A stretch of DNA of 64,000 bases from Capnocytophaga sputigena (lineage in GTDB: Bacteria > Bacteroidota > Bacteroidia > Flavobacteriales > Flavobacteriaceae), in assembly GCF_900446695.1 (NCBI RefSeq), contig NZ_UAVP01000009.1, positions 126,501 through 190,500 on the forward strand. Direction: 5' to 3'. The translations under genes and the position numbers were made by a program. Shown piece after piece: positions 1-9,352 of the stretch. Numbering within the stretch: the first letter of the stretch is position 1; each line of letters starts with the position of its first letter. The notes beneath the pieces are model-generated. The model saw only the letters and a program-made list of their open reading frames with translations, ran no database searches and had not been told where the DNA came from.

Positions 1-38
1 AAAATGTTTTTATTTGCGGACTAAAAACTATGTAAGCG

Positions 39-1346
39 ATGGAATTAGGTAACAAACATAAATGGAGTACAGTAACGACCGTAGGTTTTGCGCTTTTTGC
101 GATGTTCTTTGGAGCGGGCAACTTGATATTACCCCCTTTTATAGGATTGGAAGCAGGGAATGATTGGTTGTGGGCACTTTTAGGCTTTTTTGTCACCGCT
201 ATTATTGCACCTTTTTTAGGAGTGCTAATGGTGGCTAAAGCGGGGACAAACTTTACTCATTTGGGGGATCGCATTCACCCAGAACTCATCAAATGGCTTA
301 CGCTGTTTGTGATATTGTGTATAGGTCCGCTAATTGCCATTCCGCGTACGGGTTCCACTACTTTTGAGGTAGGGATAGCCCCTTTGTTACCCGATTTACC
401 TAAAATTGCATTTTTAGTGGTGTTTTTTGGGGTGGTTTTGGTGCTTTCTATCTCTAAATCGAAGATTGTGGATATTATCGGGAAGTTCCTGACGCCTTTT
501 CTGCTAATAGTGTTGGTATTGCTCATTGTTTTAGGTATTCTCTTCCCCTTGCATCACACACTTCCATCGGATTTTACCGCAAAAGATAGTTTTGTTTTTG
601 GTTTTACTGAAGGTTACCAAACGATGGATGTGCTTGCCTCGGTGATTTTTGCGGGGATTATCATTTCGGCAGTCAGTGAAAAAGGCTATCATTCACCCGA
701 AAAGCGTTCGCATATCACGTTGCTCTCGGGCGGTATCTCCACAATATGCTTGTTGCTTATCTACGGCGGACTCATCTATTTAGGAGCGACTTCGGGCTAT
801 CTTACTGATAATGAAGTTTCTCGCACCGATTTGCTTTTGCATATTTCACACGCAGTGTTAGGAAAATGGGGAACAACAGCGGTTGCATTAGCGATAGGCT
901 TTGCTTGCCTTACAACAGCTATTGCGCTCACTTCATCGGTAGGGAGTTTTTTTGAAGAGTTCACTAAAGGACGATTGCCTTATAAAGTAGGGGTAGTGCT
1001 CTGTACTATTGTTTCTATAGTGCTTTCTATCAACAAAGTAGATAGCATTATACAATATGCGGCTTATATATTACTGTTTTTATATCCTATTGTATTTACT
1101 ATCATTTTGGATGTGTTGCTCTTTGGCAATACTGTAAAATCGCGTACTCCTTATCTCGTGAGCATTGCTGTTACTGCTGTGTTATCGTTTATCGACAGTT
1201 GTAAAACTTGGGGAGTATCATCATTAGAGCAGGTGTATGCACTCAAGGCGTATCTTCCGTTAGATAGCTATTCGTTAGGATGGTCGTTGCCCTCACTATT
1301 GGCATTTTTAGGAGCAGCGGTGCTACAAGGAAGAGGTAAGAGATAA
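39..1346 (+). CDS. brnQ: Branched-chain amino acid carrier, BrnQ/LIVCS family
   Basis: A 435-residue, very hydrophobic protein with roughly a dozen membrane segments, the usual size for sodium-coupled Leu/Ile/Val carriers of the LIVCS family. The N-terminus carries the family hallmark FALFAMFFGAGNLILPP at residues 17-33. It should import branched-chain amino acids across the inner membrane. The ATG at 39 is the only sensible start. Only 38 nt precede it, so its promoter cannot be assessed. The next gene starts 8 nt after its stop, so the lipoprotein trio downstream may be partly read through from here. The family assignment is firm; substrate preference is inferred. Confidence 0.93.
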   Translation: MELGNKHKWSTVTTVGFALFAMFFGAGNLILPPFIGLEAGNDWLWALLGFFVTAIIAPFLGVLMVAKAGTNFTHLGDRIHPELIKWLTLFVILCIGPLIAIPRTGSTTFEVGIAPLLPDLPKIAFLVVFFGVVLVLSISKSKIVDIIGKFLTPFLLIVLVLLIVLGILFPLHHTLPSDFTAKDSFVFGFTEGYQTMDVLASVIFAGIIISAVSEKGYHSPEKRSHITLLSGGISTICLLLIYGGLIYLGATSGYLTDNEVSRTDLLLHISHAVLGKWGTTAVALAIGFACLTTAIALTSSVGSFFEEFTKGRLPYKVGVVLCTIVSIVLSINKVDSIIQYAAYILLFLYPIVFTIILDVLLFGNTVKSRTPYLVSIAVTAVLSFIDSCKTWGVSSLEQVYALKAYLPLDSYSLGWSLPSLLAFLGAAVLQGRGKR

Positions 1347-1354
1347 GAGGTAAG

Positions 1355-2002
1355 ATGAAAACATTCTATCTATACATAGTATTACTATTTAGTTTGGGTT
1401 GTAAGGCTCAAGAGTTTGATTTGCGCGATATGAAACGCTTTGATGAAAAGGTTTTTAAGGATTGGGAAGTGGATACACAATATGTTCAAATGTATGATTG
1501 GGATAGATTCTTAAAAAAAGGAGATGAAAGGGTTAGGATTATCAAAACTGATAGTTTTATTCAAGTAGAAGTTAGTAACATTGCAAATCCTTATAAGAAA
1601 AAATATAAGTATGATATCCGCACCAAACGTTTGATTTTACAATCTTATTTCTTCTATGATTGCCAAATAGGTATTTGGAAAAATTGGAGCAAAACGGGCA
1701 AACTTATCAAAGAGGTAGATTATGATGAACCCTATAAATTAAGTGTAAAAGATATTATAACACTAGTAAATCAAAAATTTAATATTGATTTGTTGGATAT
1801 GAATTTGCTTTTAAATGTAGATAGGTACAATAGAAGCGTTCCTATTTATAATATTATTAGTATTACAAAGCCTAATACAAGAGGACAAGAAATTAGGTAT
1901 ATAACCATAAGTGCTGATAATGGTGAAATTCTTTTTGATAAAATGTTATCTTCAGAAAAGGATTTTAATGATATATATCAATTAGAAGATAAGGAAAAAT
2001 AA
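1355..2002 (+). CDS. Tandem lipoprotein paralogue 1 (MORN-2-like)
   Basis: A 215-residue predicted lipoprotein. The signal peptide ends in lipobox SLGC with Cys16, followed by KAQEFDLRDMKRFDEKVFKDWE, which is nearly identical in the two genes that follow. The middle has a MORN-2/YwqK-like strand motif (IGIWKNWSKTGKLIKE) and the end has a PepSY-like closing strand (ISADNGEILFDK). No function is known to me. It probably sits at the outer membrane or periplasm. It begins 8 nt after brnQ. Paralogue 2 starts 69 nt after its stop. Base composition is AT-richer than brnQ. It appears intact. Confidence 0.75.
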   Translation: MKTFYLYIVLLFSLGCKAQEFDLRDMKRFDEKVFKDWEVDTQYVQMYDWDRFLKKGDERVRIIKTDSFIQVEVSNIANPYKKKYKYDIRTKRLILQSYFFYDCQIGIWKNWSKTGKLIKEVDYDEPYKLSVKDIITLVNQKFNIDLLDMNLLLNVDRYNRSVPIYNIISITKPNTRGQEIRYITISADNGEILFDKMLSSEKDFNDIYQLEDKEK

Positions 2003-2071
2003 GCTTCTAAACCTCCCCTTCCACGATAAATTTTATCTAATAGTTTTGGTAATCTAAAAAATATATGCAAG

Positions 2072-3412
2072 ATGAAAACATTCTATCTATATACATTATT
2101 GCTACTTAGTTTGGGCTGTAAGGCTCAAGAGTTTGATTTGCGCAGTATGAAACGCTTTGATGAAAAGGTTTTTAAAGATTGGGAAAAAGACCCTAAATAT
2201 ACTTCAACAAATGAAATGAAGTTTTATAAAAAAGATGATAAAAGGGTAAAAATACTGTTCTTCAAAAATCTGATTCAAAAAGATTGGATACAAGTAGAAG
2301 AGAGTAGTGTGGTTACTCCTTATTCTTATATAGCTCTATATGACTCTAAAACAAAGAATTTACTTTCTTTTACAAAACAGTTTTATATGACGAAAATAGA
2401 CATAGGGAAAGAATATGACGCTGTAGGAAAACTTATCAAAGAAGAAGATTATGACGAAGGATATACTTTCACTATTAAGGACTTGGTGCAAAAAATACTT
2501 AAAGGATATAAAGTAGATTTAGAGGATAGAAAAGAAGATGCCTCTGTAAGAAGAAAAGAGTATAATGGAAATTTATTCTATGAAGTTGAACTAAAAATTA
2601 AAGAAATCTCAGTAGATAAATATAGATATTTATTGATAGATGGAAAAACTGGAACTCTACTATTTGAGACTTTCTTTTATTCAAAAGGGCATCCTCAAGT
2701 ATTTCCTTTTGATGAATATCTAAATTCTTTAGAGAGGAAAACTCAAAAGAAAAATTGGGATTTTAGTATATTAGACGCTACGTTTGAAACGTTTGATTAT
2801 TCGGAATTTGAAAGGCAAAATAAGAAGTATAAAGGTGTGGATAAAAATGGCTTTGAAGAGGAGTTTACCTTTGATGATGGAACAAAAGTGCTCGCTGATA
2901 CTGAAGAAGTGTTTGTTTTGCCTAAAAAAGATTTTTATGTAGGTTACAAGGCTTTCTACAAAAATGGCAACATTAAAGAAAAAGGGCATTATTTTGGTAT
3001 TTTTGAATTGAATGTAAAAAGTATCAAGATTGGTAAGTGGTATTATTTTGATGAAAAAGGAGACCTAATAAATACGGTTGATGAAGATTTGAAATTTGGA
3101 AACTTTTCTTCGCAAGATGTCTTGAATTTCTTGGAAAAGAAGAAATATATTCGTTTGAAAAATGGGAAAAATAGAGAGAACATCGAGGTAGATTTTCTTC
3201 ATTCTCCTGATTTTAAAAAAAGGCTTTGGAGTATAATTGTTTATAAAGGGAAACCTTTCTTTGTAGGTGAAGAAGAGACTAAAAGAGAAGGTAAGGGGTT
3301 TTATATAGATGCTAATACAGTGGAGCAAATAGAACTTAATGAACTGAAAAGATATAAAGATATTATTCCAGATTTTGAAATATCTTATCCTTTTTTAATT
3401 GATAAGAAATAA
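2072..3412 (+). CDS. Tandem lipoprotein paralogue 2 (long form, MORN-2-like)
   Basis: A 446-residue predicted lipoprotein with the same leader and first ~45 residues as its neighbours (lipobox SLGC). Its first ~230 residues match the short paralogues in layout, including the PepSY-like segment LLIDGKTGTLLFE. It then carries an extra ~210-residue C-terminal half with a clear MORN-2-like pair (FYKNGNIKEKGHYFG and IGKWYYFDEKGDLI). MORN-2 repeats are known from YwqK-type proteins, some annotated as antitoxins or immunity factors, but no such role is shown here. A further gene copy starts 9 nt after its stop, consistent with tandem duplication and cotranscription. Function unknown. Confidence 0.75.
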   Translation: MKTFYLYTLLLLSLGCKAQEFDLRSMKRFDEKVFKDWEKDPKYTSTNEMKFYKKDDKRVKILFFKNLIQKDWIQVEESSVVTPYSYIALYDSKTKNLLSFTKQFYMTKIDIGKEYDAVGKLIKEEDYDEGYTFTIKDLVQKILKGYKVDLEDRKEDASVRRKEYNGNLFYEVELKIKEISVDKYRYLLIDGKTGTLLFETFFYSKGHPQVFPFDEYLNSLERKTQKKNWDFSILDATFETFDYSEFERQNKKYKGVDKNGFEEEFTFDDGTKVLADTEEVFVLPKKDFYVGYKAFYKNGNIKEKGHYFGIFELNVKSIKIGKWYYFDEKGDLINTVDEDLKFGNFSSQDVLNFLEKKKYIRLKNGKNRENIEVDFLHSPDFKKRLWSIIVYKGKPFFVGEEETKREGKGFYIDANTVEQIELNELKRYKDIIPDFEISYPFLIDKK

Positions 3413-3421
3413 TAGACGAAG

Positions 3422-4006
3422 ATGAAAACATTCTATCTATACATAGTATTACTATTTAGTTTGGGCTGTAAGGCTCAAGAGTTTGATTTGCGCGGTATGA
3501 AGCGCTTTGATGAAAAGGTTTTTAAGGATTGGGAAGTGGATACTTCTTTTTCTTCTATTCCCAACACTAAATTTTTAAAAAAGGAGAATAACAAGGTAAA
3601 AATCACTAAGGGAGATAAAATTATTGAAGTGGAGTTAAGCAATGCGACAAATCCATATACTTATCTGTATACTTATGATGCGAAACAAAAGAGACAAGTA
3701 TCAAGAGGTGAGAGATTTCATAGAATGGAAGTAGGTATTTGGGAATATTTTGATAGCAACGGGAAATTGCAAAAGAAAATAGATGCTGATGAGGGATTTT
3801 CTTTTTCATTGAATGATTTGATAAAAAAGATGAAAAAAGAATATGGGATTGACTTGTTAGCTACTATTCATATCAATATGAGTAGGGGATTTTTTAACAA
3901 TCACAGATGTTATCAAATAGCTATACCCACCACTTCTGAATATGAATACGATGTTTATAAAATAGACGGAGAGACAGGAGAGGTGCTATTATCTCCTAAA
4001 ATATAG
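3422..4006 (+). CDS. Tandem lipoprotein paralogue 3 (MORN-2-like)
   Basis: A 194-residue predicted lipoprotein. Its first ~120 nt are almost identical to paralogue 1, including lipobox SLGC. It shows one MORN-2-like motif (VGIWEYFDSNGKLQKK), then a DEGFSFSLNDL segment shared with the other two, and ends in a PepSY-like strand (YKIDGETGEVLL). It begins 9 nt after paralogue 2 and is the last gene before the hairpin at 4111. The conserved N-terminus against divergent bodies suggests duplication followed by divergence or gene conversion at the 5' ends. Function unknown. Confidence 0.75.
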   Translation: MKTFYLYIVLLFSLGCKAQEFDLRGMKRFDEKVFKDWEVDTSFSSIPNTKFLKKENNKVKITKGDKIIEVELSNATNPYTYLYTYDAKQKRQVSRGERFHRMEVGIWEYFDSNGKLQKKIDADEGFSFSLNDLIKKMKKEYGIDLLATIHINMSRGFFNNHRCYQIAIPTTSEYEYDVYKIDGETGEVLLSPKI

Positions 4007-4110
4007 GAGAACAATTCCTCTACAAAGTAAAATCTACACTAAGGAAGAGAGAATAAGAAATCACAAAGTTATATTGAACTCACGTTAAAGTAAAGAAAGA
4101 ATACAAAAAA

Positions 4111-4132
4111 AGCAATACTAAAAAGTATTGCT
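4111..4132. terminator. Bidirectional rho-independent terminator
   Basis: A perfect 9-bp stem (4111-4119 with 4124-4132, AGCAATACT) closes an AAAA loop. It has an A-run on the left and a T-run on the right, so it can work in both directions. It would end the lipoprotein trio on the plus strand and tRNA-Asn on the minus strand. Confidence 0.85.
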
Positions 4133-4141
4133 TTTTTCTTG

Positions 4142-4215
4142 CTCCCCCTACTGGACTTGAACCAGTGACCCTCTGATTAACAGTCAGATGCTCTAACCAA
4201 CTGAGCTAAGGAGGA
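4142..4215 (-). tRNA. tRNA-Asn (GTT)
   Basis: Read on the minus strand, the 74-nt sequence folds as a full cloverleaf. The acceptor TCCTCCT pairs with AGGGGGA (one G-T pair). The D arm contains AGCTCAGTTGGTTAGAGC. The anticodon arm is CTGACTGTTAATCAG with anticodon GTT. The T arm contains GGTTCAAGTCC and the discriminator base is G. CCA is not encoded. It has its own promoter upstream and the shared terminator at 4111-4132 downstream. Confidence 0.96.
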
Positions 4216-4246
4216 ATATTCTACTTGTTTTTTCTTAATTGCGGTG

Positions 4247-4277
4247 CAAAGGTACGACTATTTTTGAAACCTGCAAA
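4247..4277 (-). promoter_or_regulatory. Promoter of tRNA-Asn
   Basis: On the minus strand TTTG (4274-4277) and TACCTTTG (4247-4254) are separated by 19 bp, an exact match to the Bacteroidota primary sigma consensus. It lies 32 bp upstream of the tRNA 5' end. Confidence 0.8.
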
Positions 4278-4382
4278 TTTTTAGGAAGATTTTTTTAAAA
4301 TATTTTTCGCATTAGCAGTTAATATGTTTATTATCAATGGTTATTGAGAAGTGTGGTTCGTGCCATTAGATAATGAGAAAGA

Positions 4383-4417
4383 GGGCTGTATAGACTTTGT
4401 TAAAGTCGATACAGCCC
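4383..4417. terminator. Long hairpin after the peptidase gene
   Basis: A 16-position stem with a single A-G mismatch (4383-4398 with 4402-4417) and a GTT loop lies just past the stop of the minus-strand M20 peptidase. Its minus-strand 3' side has only a weak T-rich run. A transcription terminator or mRNA-stabilising hairpin is the likely role. Confidence 0.6.
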
Positions 4418-4432
4418 CCTTTTATTTTGGTA

Positions 4433-5818
4433 TTACTTGTTATTTACAAAGTAGTGATAGAACCACGGAATGGTTTCAATACCTTTTAGGAAGTTGAAAA
4501 TACCATAGTGTTCGTTAGGCGAGTGGATGGCATCGCTATCTAAACCAAAACCTAAGAGAATTGATTTGCTACCCAACTCTTCTTCAAAAAGGGCTACAAT
4601 AGGGATACTACCGCCTGAACGCACTGGGATAGGTTCCTTGCCGAAGCTTGCTTGGCAGGCTTTTACCGCTGCTTGGTAAGCAGGTGTATCGGTAGGGGTT
4701 ACATAACCTTGTCCGCCGTGGTGAGGGGTTACTTTCACGCGTACTCCTGCAGGAGCGATGCTCTCAAAGTGTTTGGTGAAGAGTTCGGTAATTTCGCGAT
4801 TGTCTTGGTTAGGCACCAAGCGCATTGATATTTTAGCATAAGCCTTACTTGGAATCACGGTTTTAGCTCCTTGCCCTGTATAGCCGCCCCAGATACCATT
4901 TACATCAAGGGTAGGACGTATAGAGGCACGCTCGGTAGTGGTATAGCCTTTTTCGCCATATACCTCATCGATATCTAAGGCTTTCTTGTAGGCTTCGAGT
5001 GAGAAAGGAGCTTTAGCCATTTCATCGCGTTCGGCTTGTGAGAGTTCTTCAACTTTGTCGTAGAAATGTGGAATGGTCACGCGGTTGTTCTCGCCGTGCA
5101 AAGAAGCAATCATCTTAGTAAGCACATTGATAGGGTTCGCTACCGCACCACCGTATAAGCCAGAGTGCAAATCACGATTGGCACTGGTAACTTCCACTTC
5201 CACATAGCTAAGTCCGCGTAAGCCCGTAGTGATAGAAGGAGTATCATTAGCCAGCATACCGGTATCGGAAATGAGGATGATATCGTTTTTGAGTTTTTCG
5301 TGGTTGCGTTTTACAAACCAACTCAAACTTTCGGAACCTACTTCTTCTTCGCCCTCAATCATAAACTTCACATTGCAAGGCAATACGTTGTTTTTCACCA
5401 TATATTCAAGGGCTTTCACGTGCATAAACATTTGCCCTTTGTCGTCGCAAGCTCCACGAGCGAAGATAGCGCCATCAGGGTGAATATCGGTTTTTTTAAT
5501 CACAGGCTCAAAGGGGTCGGATTCCCAAAGCTCGATAGGGTCGGCGGGTTGTACATCGTAGTGCCCATATACCAATACGGTAGGTAGCGCAGGGTCGATA
5601 GTTTTTTCGCCATAGACGATAGGGTAGCCAGGGGTTTCACATATTTCTACCTTGTCGCAACCAGCCTTTTCTAAGGCATTTTTTACGGCATCGGCGGTGT
5701 TGAGCACATCCTGAGAATAGGCAGCATCGGCACTAATAGAAGGCATTTTGAGCAGTTCTATCAGTTCCGCAATAAAGCGGTCTTTGTTTTCGTTGATATA
5801 ATTTTTTACTGAATCCAT
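4433..5818 (-). CDS. M20 family dipeptidase / metallopeptidase
   Basis: A 461-residue soluble enzyme of the M20 dizinc peptidases, closest in feel to the CNDP/PepV-like dipeptidases. Visible metal and catalytic motifs are GHYDVQP (His86, Asp88), RGACDDKGQ (Asp125 region), the EGEEEVGS acidic motif at 155-162, and a C-terminal HSPNEH with the last ligand histidine. The lid domain lies between roughly 200 and 330. It should cleave dipeptides or short peptides in the cytoplasm, since no signal peptide is present. It has its own consensus promoter, whose -33 box overlaps the end of the upstream hexosaminidase gene, so it is probably transcribed separately. Confidence 0.9.
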   Translation of the reverse strand: MDSVKNYINENKDRFIAELIELLKMPSISADAAYSQDVLNTADAVKNALEKAGCDKVEICETPGYPIVYGEKTIDPALPTVLVYGHYDVQPADPIELWESDPFEPVIKKTDIHPDGAIFARGACDDKGQMFMHVKALEYMVKNNVLPCNVKFMIEGEEEVGSESLSWFVKRNHEKLKNDIILISDTGMLANDTPSITTGLRGLSYVEVEVTSANRDLHSGLYGGAVANPINVLTKMIASLHGENNRVTIPHFYDKVEELSQAERDEMAKAPFSLEAYKKALDIDEVYGEKGYTTTERASIRPTLDVNGIWGGYTGQGAKTVIPSKAYAKISMRLVPNQDNREITELFTKHFESIAPAGVRVKVTPHHGGQGYVTPTDTPAYQAAVKACQASFGKEPIPVRSGGSIPIVALFEEELGSKSILLGFGLDSDAIHSPNEHYGIFNFLKGIETIPWFYHYFVNNK

Positions 5819-5876
5819 TATGTATCGATTAACAATTTACAATTAATAATTTACAATTTGTGGTTTTAAAACGCAA

Positions 5877-5907
5877 CAAAGGTACATTATTTTTCTAAAA
5901 TACCAAA
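5877..5907 (-). promoter_or_regulatory. Promoter of M20 peptidase
   Basis: On the minus strand TTTG (5904-5907) and TACCTTTG (5877-5884) are 19 bp apart. The -33 element lies inside the last codons of the upstream GH20 gene. The spacer to the start codon contains repeated AATTTACAATT-like tracts. Confidence 0.75.
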
Positions 5908-8213
5908 ACTTCATCTATAAAAAGCCACGCATCACCGCCTTTAGGAGGGGTTTTGACATTTTTGAGGGTAATCTTGATATAGCGTGCTTCTTGAGAATTG
6001 AACTTCAGTACAAAATCTTTTAAAGAGGGTTTGCCTCTCACTACACAAGGCTCGTTGTGGGTTGCTACTTCGCGGTAGTTTTTGCCATCGGTTGAAAGGG
6101 CTACTGCAAATTTTATAGGGAAGTAAATACCAGATGCTTGGTAGTCCATTGCGCCTATACGTACTTCACTTACCTCGGTGGCTTGTTCTAAATCAAGGGT
6201 GAGGGTTACATCGTCGCCTAACCAACCGAGCCATTGTCCGTCTAGGAAGTTTTTGCTACCGCGAACCACATTGGTGAGAGTCATCTCGCCTTGTCCCTGA
6301 TACTTCTTATGATAGAGCGGACTATAACTCATTTTTTTAGCTATCGCTTTGTGGAATGTTACCTCACCAGTGGTAATGGTATTGGTCGCTTTTCCACTGA
6401 AAACACTAGCTTTGAAGGTAGTACTTTCATTGAAAGGAATAGGTTGGGTGTATTTTTCGGCTTTTTCTATAGGGGTATCGCCTAAAGCATAGCGAATATC
6501 GGCGTTAGGGACTTCACACTCTAATTTTAAGAAAACCTTACCGTTTTGGTTTTCAACGGCAGGCAACACCTGATACATAGAACGTGCGTATTTTATTTTC
6601 ATCACATCTAAACGATCCATAAAGGTTTCGGTACGCTTCACGAAGTTGTCCCAATTTTTTAAGTTATCGGGTGTCCAACTGATTTCCGAAAAAGCTAACA
6701 AGCGAGGGAAGAGCATATATTCCGAATGTTCGGGGGTAGCTATAAATTCAGCCCATAAGTTAGCTTGGGTACCTAAAACTTTTTTTTGTAGTTCTGGAGT
6801 GAGGTTTTCTTTTTCAAGATTGTAGTGGTAGAGTTTTTTAAGTGTTACATAACCGCCATTAGCGAGAGGCTCATACTCAGGGAGACCTTGATATCTGTTG
6901 ATATAACAATCACTGGTGAGCACTACAGGGTTGCCTTGTTCGAGGGCTTTTCTGCCTATGTCGATACCGCGCCAATTCATCACTACCGCATCGTTAGCCA
7001 AACCACCGTCCATTATTTCATCCCAACCTACAAGAACACGTCCTTTAGAGACTAAAAATTTGTCTATTCGTTTGATGAAATAGCTTTGCAATTCGTGAAC
7101 ATCTTTTAAGTGGTTGTCTTTTATACGTTGTTGGCATTTAGGGCATTTTTCCCATTCGGTGTGATCGGCTTCGTCGCCACCTATGTGAATGTATTTGCTA
7201 GGGAATAGCGCCATTACTTCGGTAAGTACATCTTCTAAGAAAGTGAAAGATTCCTCTTGTCCTGCACAATAGATGTCGATGTTAGGCCATACGGCGCCAG
7301 AAGGTACACCTATGGGGCGTTTATGACAAGAGAGTTCGGGATAAGCGGCTATAGCACTCATCACGTGGGCGGGCATTTCTATTTCGGGGATTACCGTAAT
7401 ACCACGAGCAGCGGCGTAGGCTACAATCTCTTTGATATCCTCTTGGGTATAGAAACCGCCATATTTTTTAGGAGCTGATACGGGATTGTCAAAGGCATCG
7501 GCAGGGTTAGAGGTGCGCTCATCCCATAGTTTATCCTCTTGATCTACGCGCCAAGCACCTACTTCGGTAAGTTTAGGGTATTTTTTAATTTCGATACGCC
7601 AACCCTCATTGTCTACCAAATGGAAATGAAAAGTGTTGAGTTTGAGCATCGCCATACGGTCGAGGGTTTTCAGTATATATTCTTTAGAGAAGAAATGACG
7701 AGAGACGTCGAGCATCAATCCGCGCCAAGGGTATTGGGGAGCATCAGTGATAACAATGGCAGGTACCACCCAATCGGTTTGTACGGGGGTAGGGCTTTCA
7801 AACTCTTTGGGTAGTAGCTGACGCAGGGTTTCGAGGGCATAGAGTGCCCCGTTATAGTCAGCTGCAGTGATAGAAATTCTCTCAGGTTCTACTACAAGGG
7901 TATAACCTTCTTTTGGCAGAGATTTATCGACAACGAGTGCGATGTAGTTAGTTGTTACACCACTTGCTTGCATAGAGAGTTCAAAGCCAGAAGCTTTTTT
8001 GAATTGTTCGGCAAAGAGTTCAGCAGCCTCAACAAAAGCGATGTCGCTCACGATTGCCGTCTGTTTGTTAAACCAAAAGTTATCTTTGTTGAGTAGCGCA
8101 AGTTTTTTTGGTTGTGGAATGATACAGATATCATTTTCAGTGAATTTTACCTCTTTGTGAGGAGGTTGGCAAGCAATGGTTAAGAGGGCGGTAAGAAATA
8201 AAAGTTTCTTCAT
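5895..8213 (-). CDS. Beta-N-acetylhexosaminidase, GH20, lipoprotein
   Basis: A 772-residue exported glycosidase. The signal peptide ends with lipobox LTIAC (Cys15), so it is anchored in a membrane, probably facing the periplasm or cell surface. Domains in order: GH20 N-terminal domain (~30-150), catalytic TIM barrel (~155-500) with HIGGDEADHTEW near residue 345 carrying the Asp-Glu pair, a chitobiase-type C-terminal beta domain (~545-615), and an F5/8 type C carbohydrate-binding domain (~635-772). It releases terminal GlcNAc/GalNAc from host glycans or chitooligosaccharides, a typical trait of glycan-foraging oral Bacteroidota. No SusCD pair is nearby. Confidence 0.95.
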   Translation of the reverse strand: MKKLLFLTALLTIACQPPHKEVKFTENDICIIPQPKKLALLNKDNFWFNKQTAIVSDIAFVEAAELFAEQFKKASGFELSMQASGVTTNYIALVVDKSLPKEGYTLVVEPERISITAADYNGALYALETLRQLLPKEFESPTPVQTDWVVPAIVITDAPQYPWRGLMLDVSRHFFSKEYILKTLDRMAMLKLNTFHFHLVDNEGWRIEIKKYPKLTEVGAWRVDQEDKLWDERTSNPADAFDNPVSAPKKYGGFYTQEDIKEIVAYAAARGITVIPEIEMPAHVMSAIAAYPELSCHKRPIGVPSGAVWPNIDIYCAGQEESFTFLEDVLTEVMALFPSKYIHIGGDEADHTEWEKCPKCQQRIKDNHLKDVHELQSYFIKRIDKFLVSKGRVLVGWDEIMDGGLANDAVVMNWRGIDIGRKALEQGNPVVLTSDCYINRYQGLPEYEPLANGGYVTLKKLYHYNLEKENLTPELQKKVLGTQANLWAEFIATPEHSEYMLFPRLLAFSEISWTPDNLKNWDNFVKRTETFMDRLDVMKIKYARSMYQVLPAVENQNGKVFLKLECEVPNADIRYALGDTPIEKAEKYTQPIPFNESTTFKASVFSGKATNTITTGEVTFHKAIAKKMSYSPLYHKKYQGQGEMTLTNVVRGSKNFLDGQWLGWLGDDVTLTLDLEQATEVSEVRIGAMDYQASGIYFPIKFAVALSTDGKNYREVATHNEPCVVRGKPSLKDFVLKFNSQEARYIKITLKNVKTPPKGGDAWLFIDEVLVF

Positions 8214-8233
8214 CGGTATTAGTTGTTAGGGGG

Positions 8234-9352
8234 TTAAACTTCTTTTTTAAAAGTTGCTCGGCGTGCAAATATAATGGGGTCAAAATTTTTCCAAAGTTGT
8301 TGGATAGCGATGTTTTCTTCGAGTTCGGGGGTGATAATACAGTGAGTCACCTTGTTTTTAGAGAATACATCGTAGTAATAATCAAACAAGAGTGCGGGAA
8401 TACCTTTGCTTTGGTATTCGGGGGCAACCCCAATGAGGTAGAACTCTACAGTATCGTGGTGTTTTTTGGCTTGCAATAAGTGCCACCAACCCCAAGGGAA
8501 CAATTTGCCTTTGGCTTTCTGTAAGGCTTTGGAAAAAGAAGGCATTACGATAGCAAAACATATCAGTTTGCCGTCCTTATCTTCAATAAAGCGGATATAC
8601 TCAGGATTGATAAACGGGATGTATTTCTGTTTGAAATAATCGCGCTGACGGTTGCTTATAGGTACGTAAGAAGCTAACTTAGAGTAGGTTTCATTGTAGA
8701 GGTCAAACATCGCGTCGACGTGTTTGAGCACTTCTTTGGTAGTGGGGGTATCAATAAGTTTTACGCCATAACGTTTTTTAATGGCTTCGGCTGTTTTTTT
8801 GAAGAATTCGGGCTTCGCATTTTTTAATTGGAAAGACATATCAATAAAGCCTTTTTCTTTAGTAAAACCTAATTGCTCTAAATGTTGTTTGTAGTACGGA
8901 TAGTGGTACCACGTCATCATATTGGAGATATGGTCGTAGCCCTCAGTAAGTAAGCCCACCTTGTCCATACTCGAAAAGCCCATAGGACCTTCGATATATT
9001 CTAACTGGTATTCGCGAGCTTTCTCGGCTACTTTGTTGAGGAGTGTTTTGGTAACCTCGATATCGTCAATCATATCCAGCCAGCCGAAACGCACTTTTTT
9101 TGTACCTTGTTTGAGGTCGTGTTGGTTTACGATAGCAGCCACACGTCCTACCATTTTACCTTTTTCGTTGTAAGCGCCGTAGAAGAAGGCTTCGGCATTT
9201 TCAAACACAGGGTTTTTGGTTTTATCAAAAGATGCCACTTCATCGTTGATGAGAGGCGGTACCCAATAAGGGTGGTTAGGGTATAGTGATAGAGGGAACT
9301 TTACAAATTCGGTAAGTTCTTTTTTAGAGGAAAGTTCTTTAATCGATAGCAT
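8234..9352 (-). CDS. GNAT-like N-acetyltransferase family protein
   Basis: A 372-residue cytoplasmic protein of a family widespread in Bacteroidota, sometimes mislabelled as GTP cyclohydrolase. The C-terminal third shows a GNAT-like acetyl-CoA motif (FYLIGVAPEYQSKGIPALLF). The N-terminus has conserved LYPNHPYWVPPL and EGPMGFSSMD. Substrate unknown. Its start overlaps the end of the upstream outer-membrane gene by 14 nt, implying translational coupling. The GH20 gene follows 20 nt downstream. Family recognition is good; the acetyl-transfer role is inferred from the fold motif. Confidence 0.7.
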   Translation of the reverse strand: MLSIKELSSKKELTEFVKFPLSLYPNHPYWVPPLINDEVASFDKTKNPVFENAEAFFYGAYNEKGKMVGRVAAIVNQHDLKQGTKKVRFGWLDMIDDIEVTKTLLNKVAEKAREYQLEYIEGPMGFSSMDKVGLLTEGYDHISNMMTWYHYPYYKQHLEQLGFTKEKGFIDMSFQLKNAKPEFFKKTAEAIKKRYGVKLIDTPTTKEVLKHVDAMFDLYNETYSKLASYVPISNRQRDYFKQKYIPFINPEYIRFIEDKDGKLICFAIVMPSFSKALQKAKGKLFPWGWWHLLQAKKHHDTVEFYLIGVAPEYQSKGIPALLFDYYYDVFSKNKVTHCIITPELEENIAIQQLWKNFDPIIFARRATFKKEV

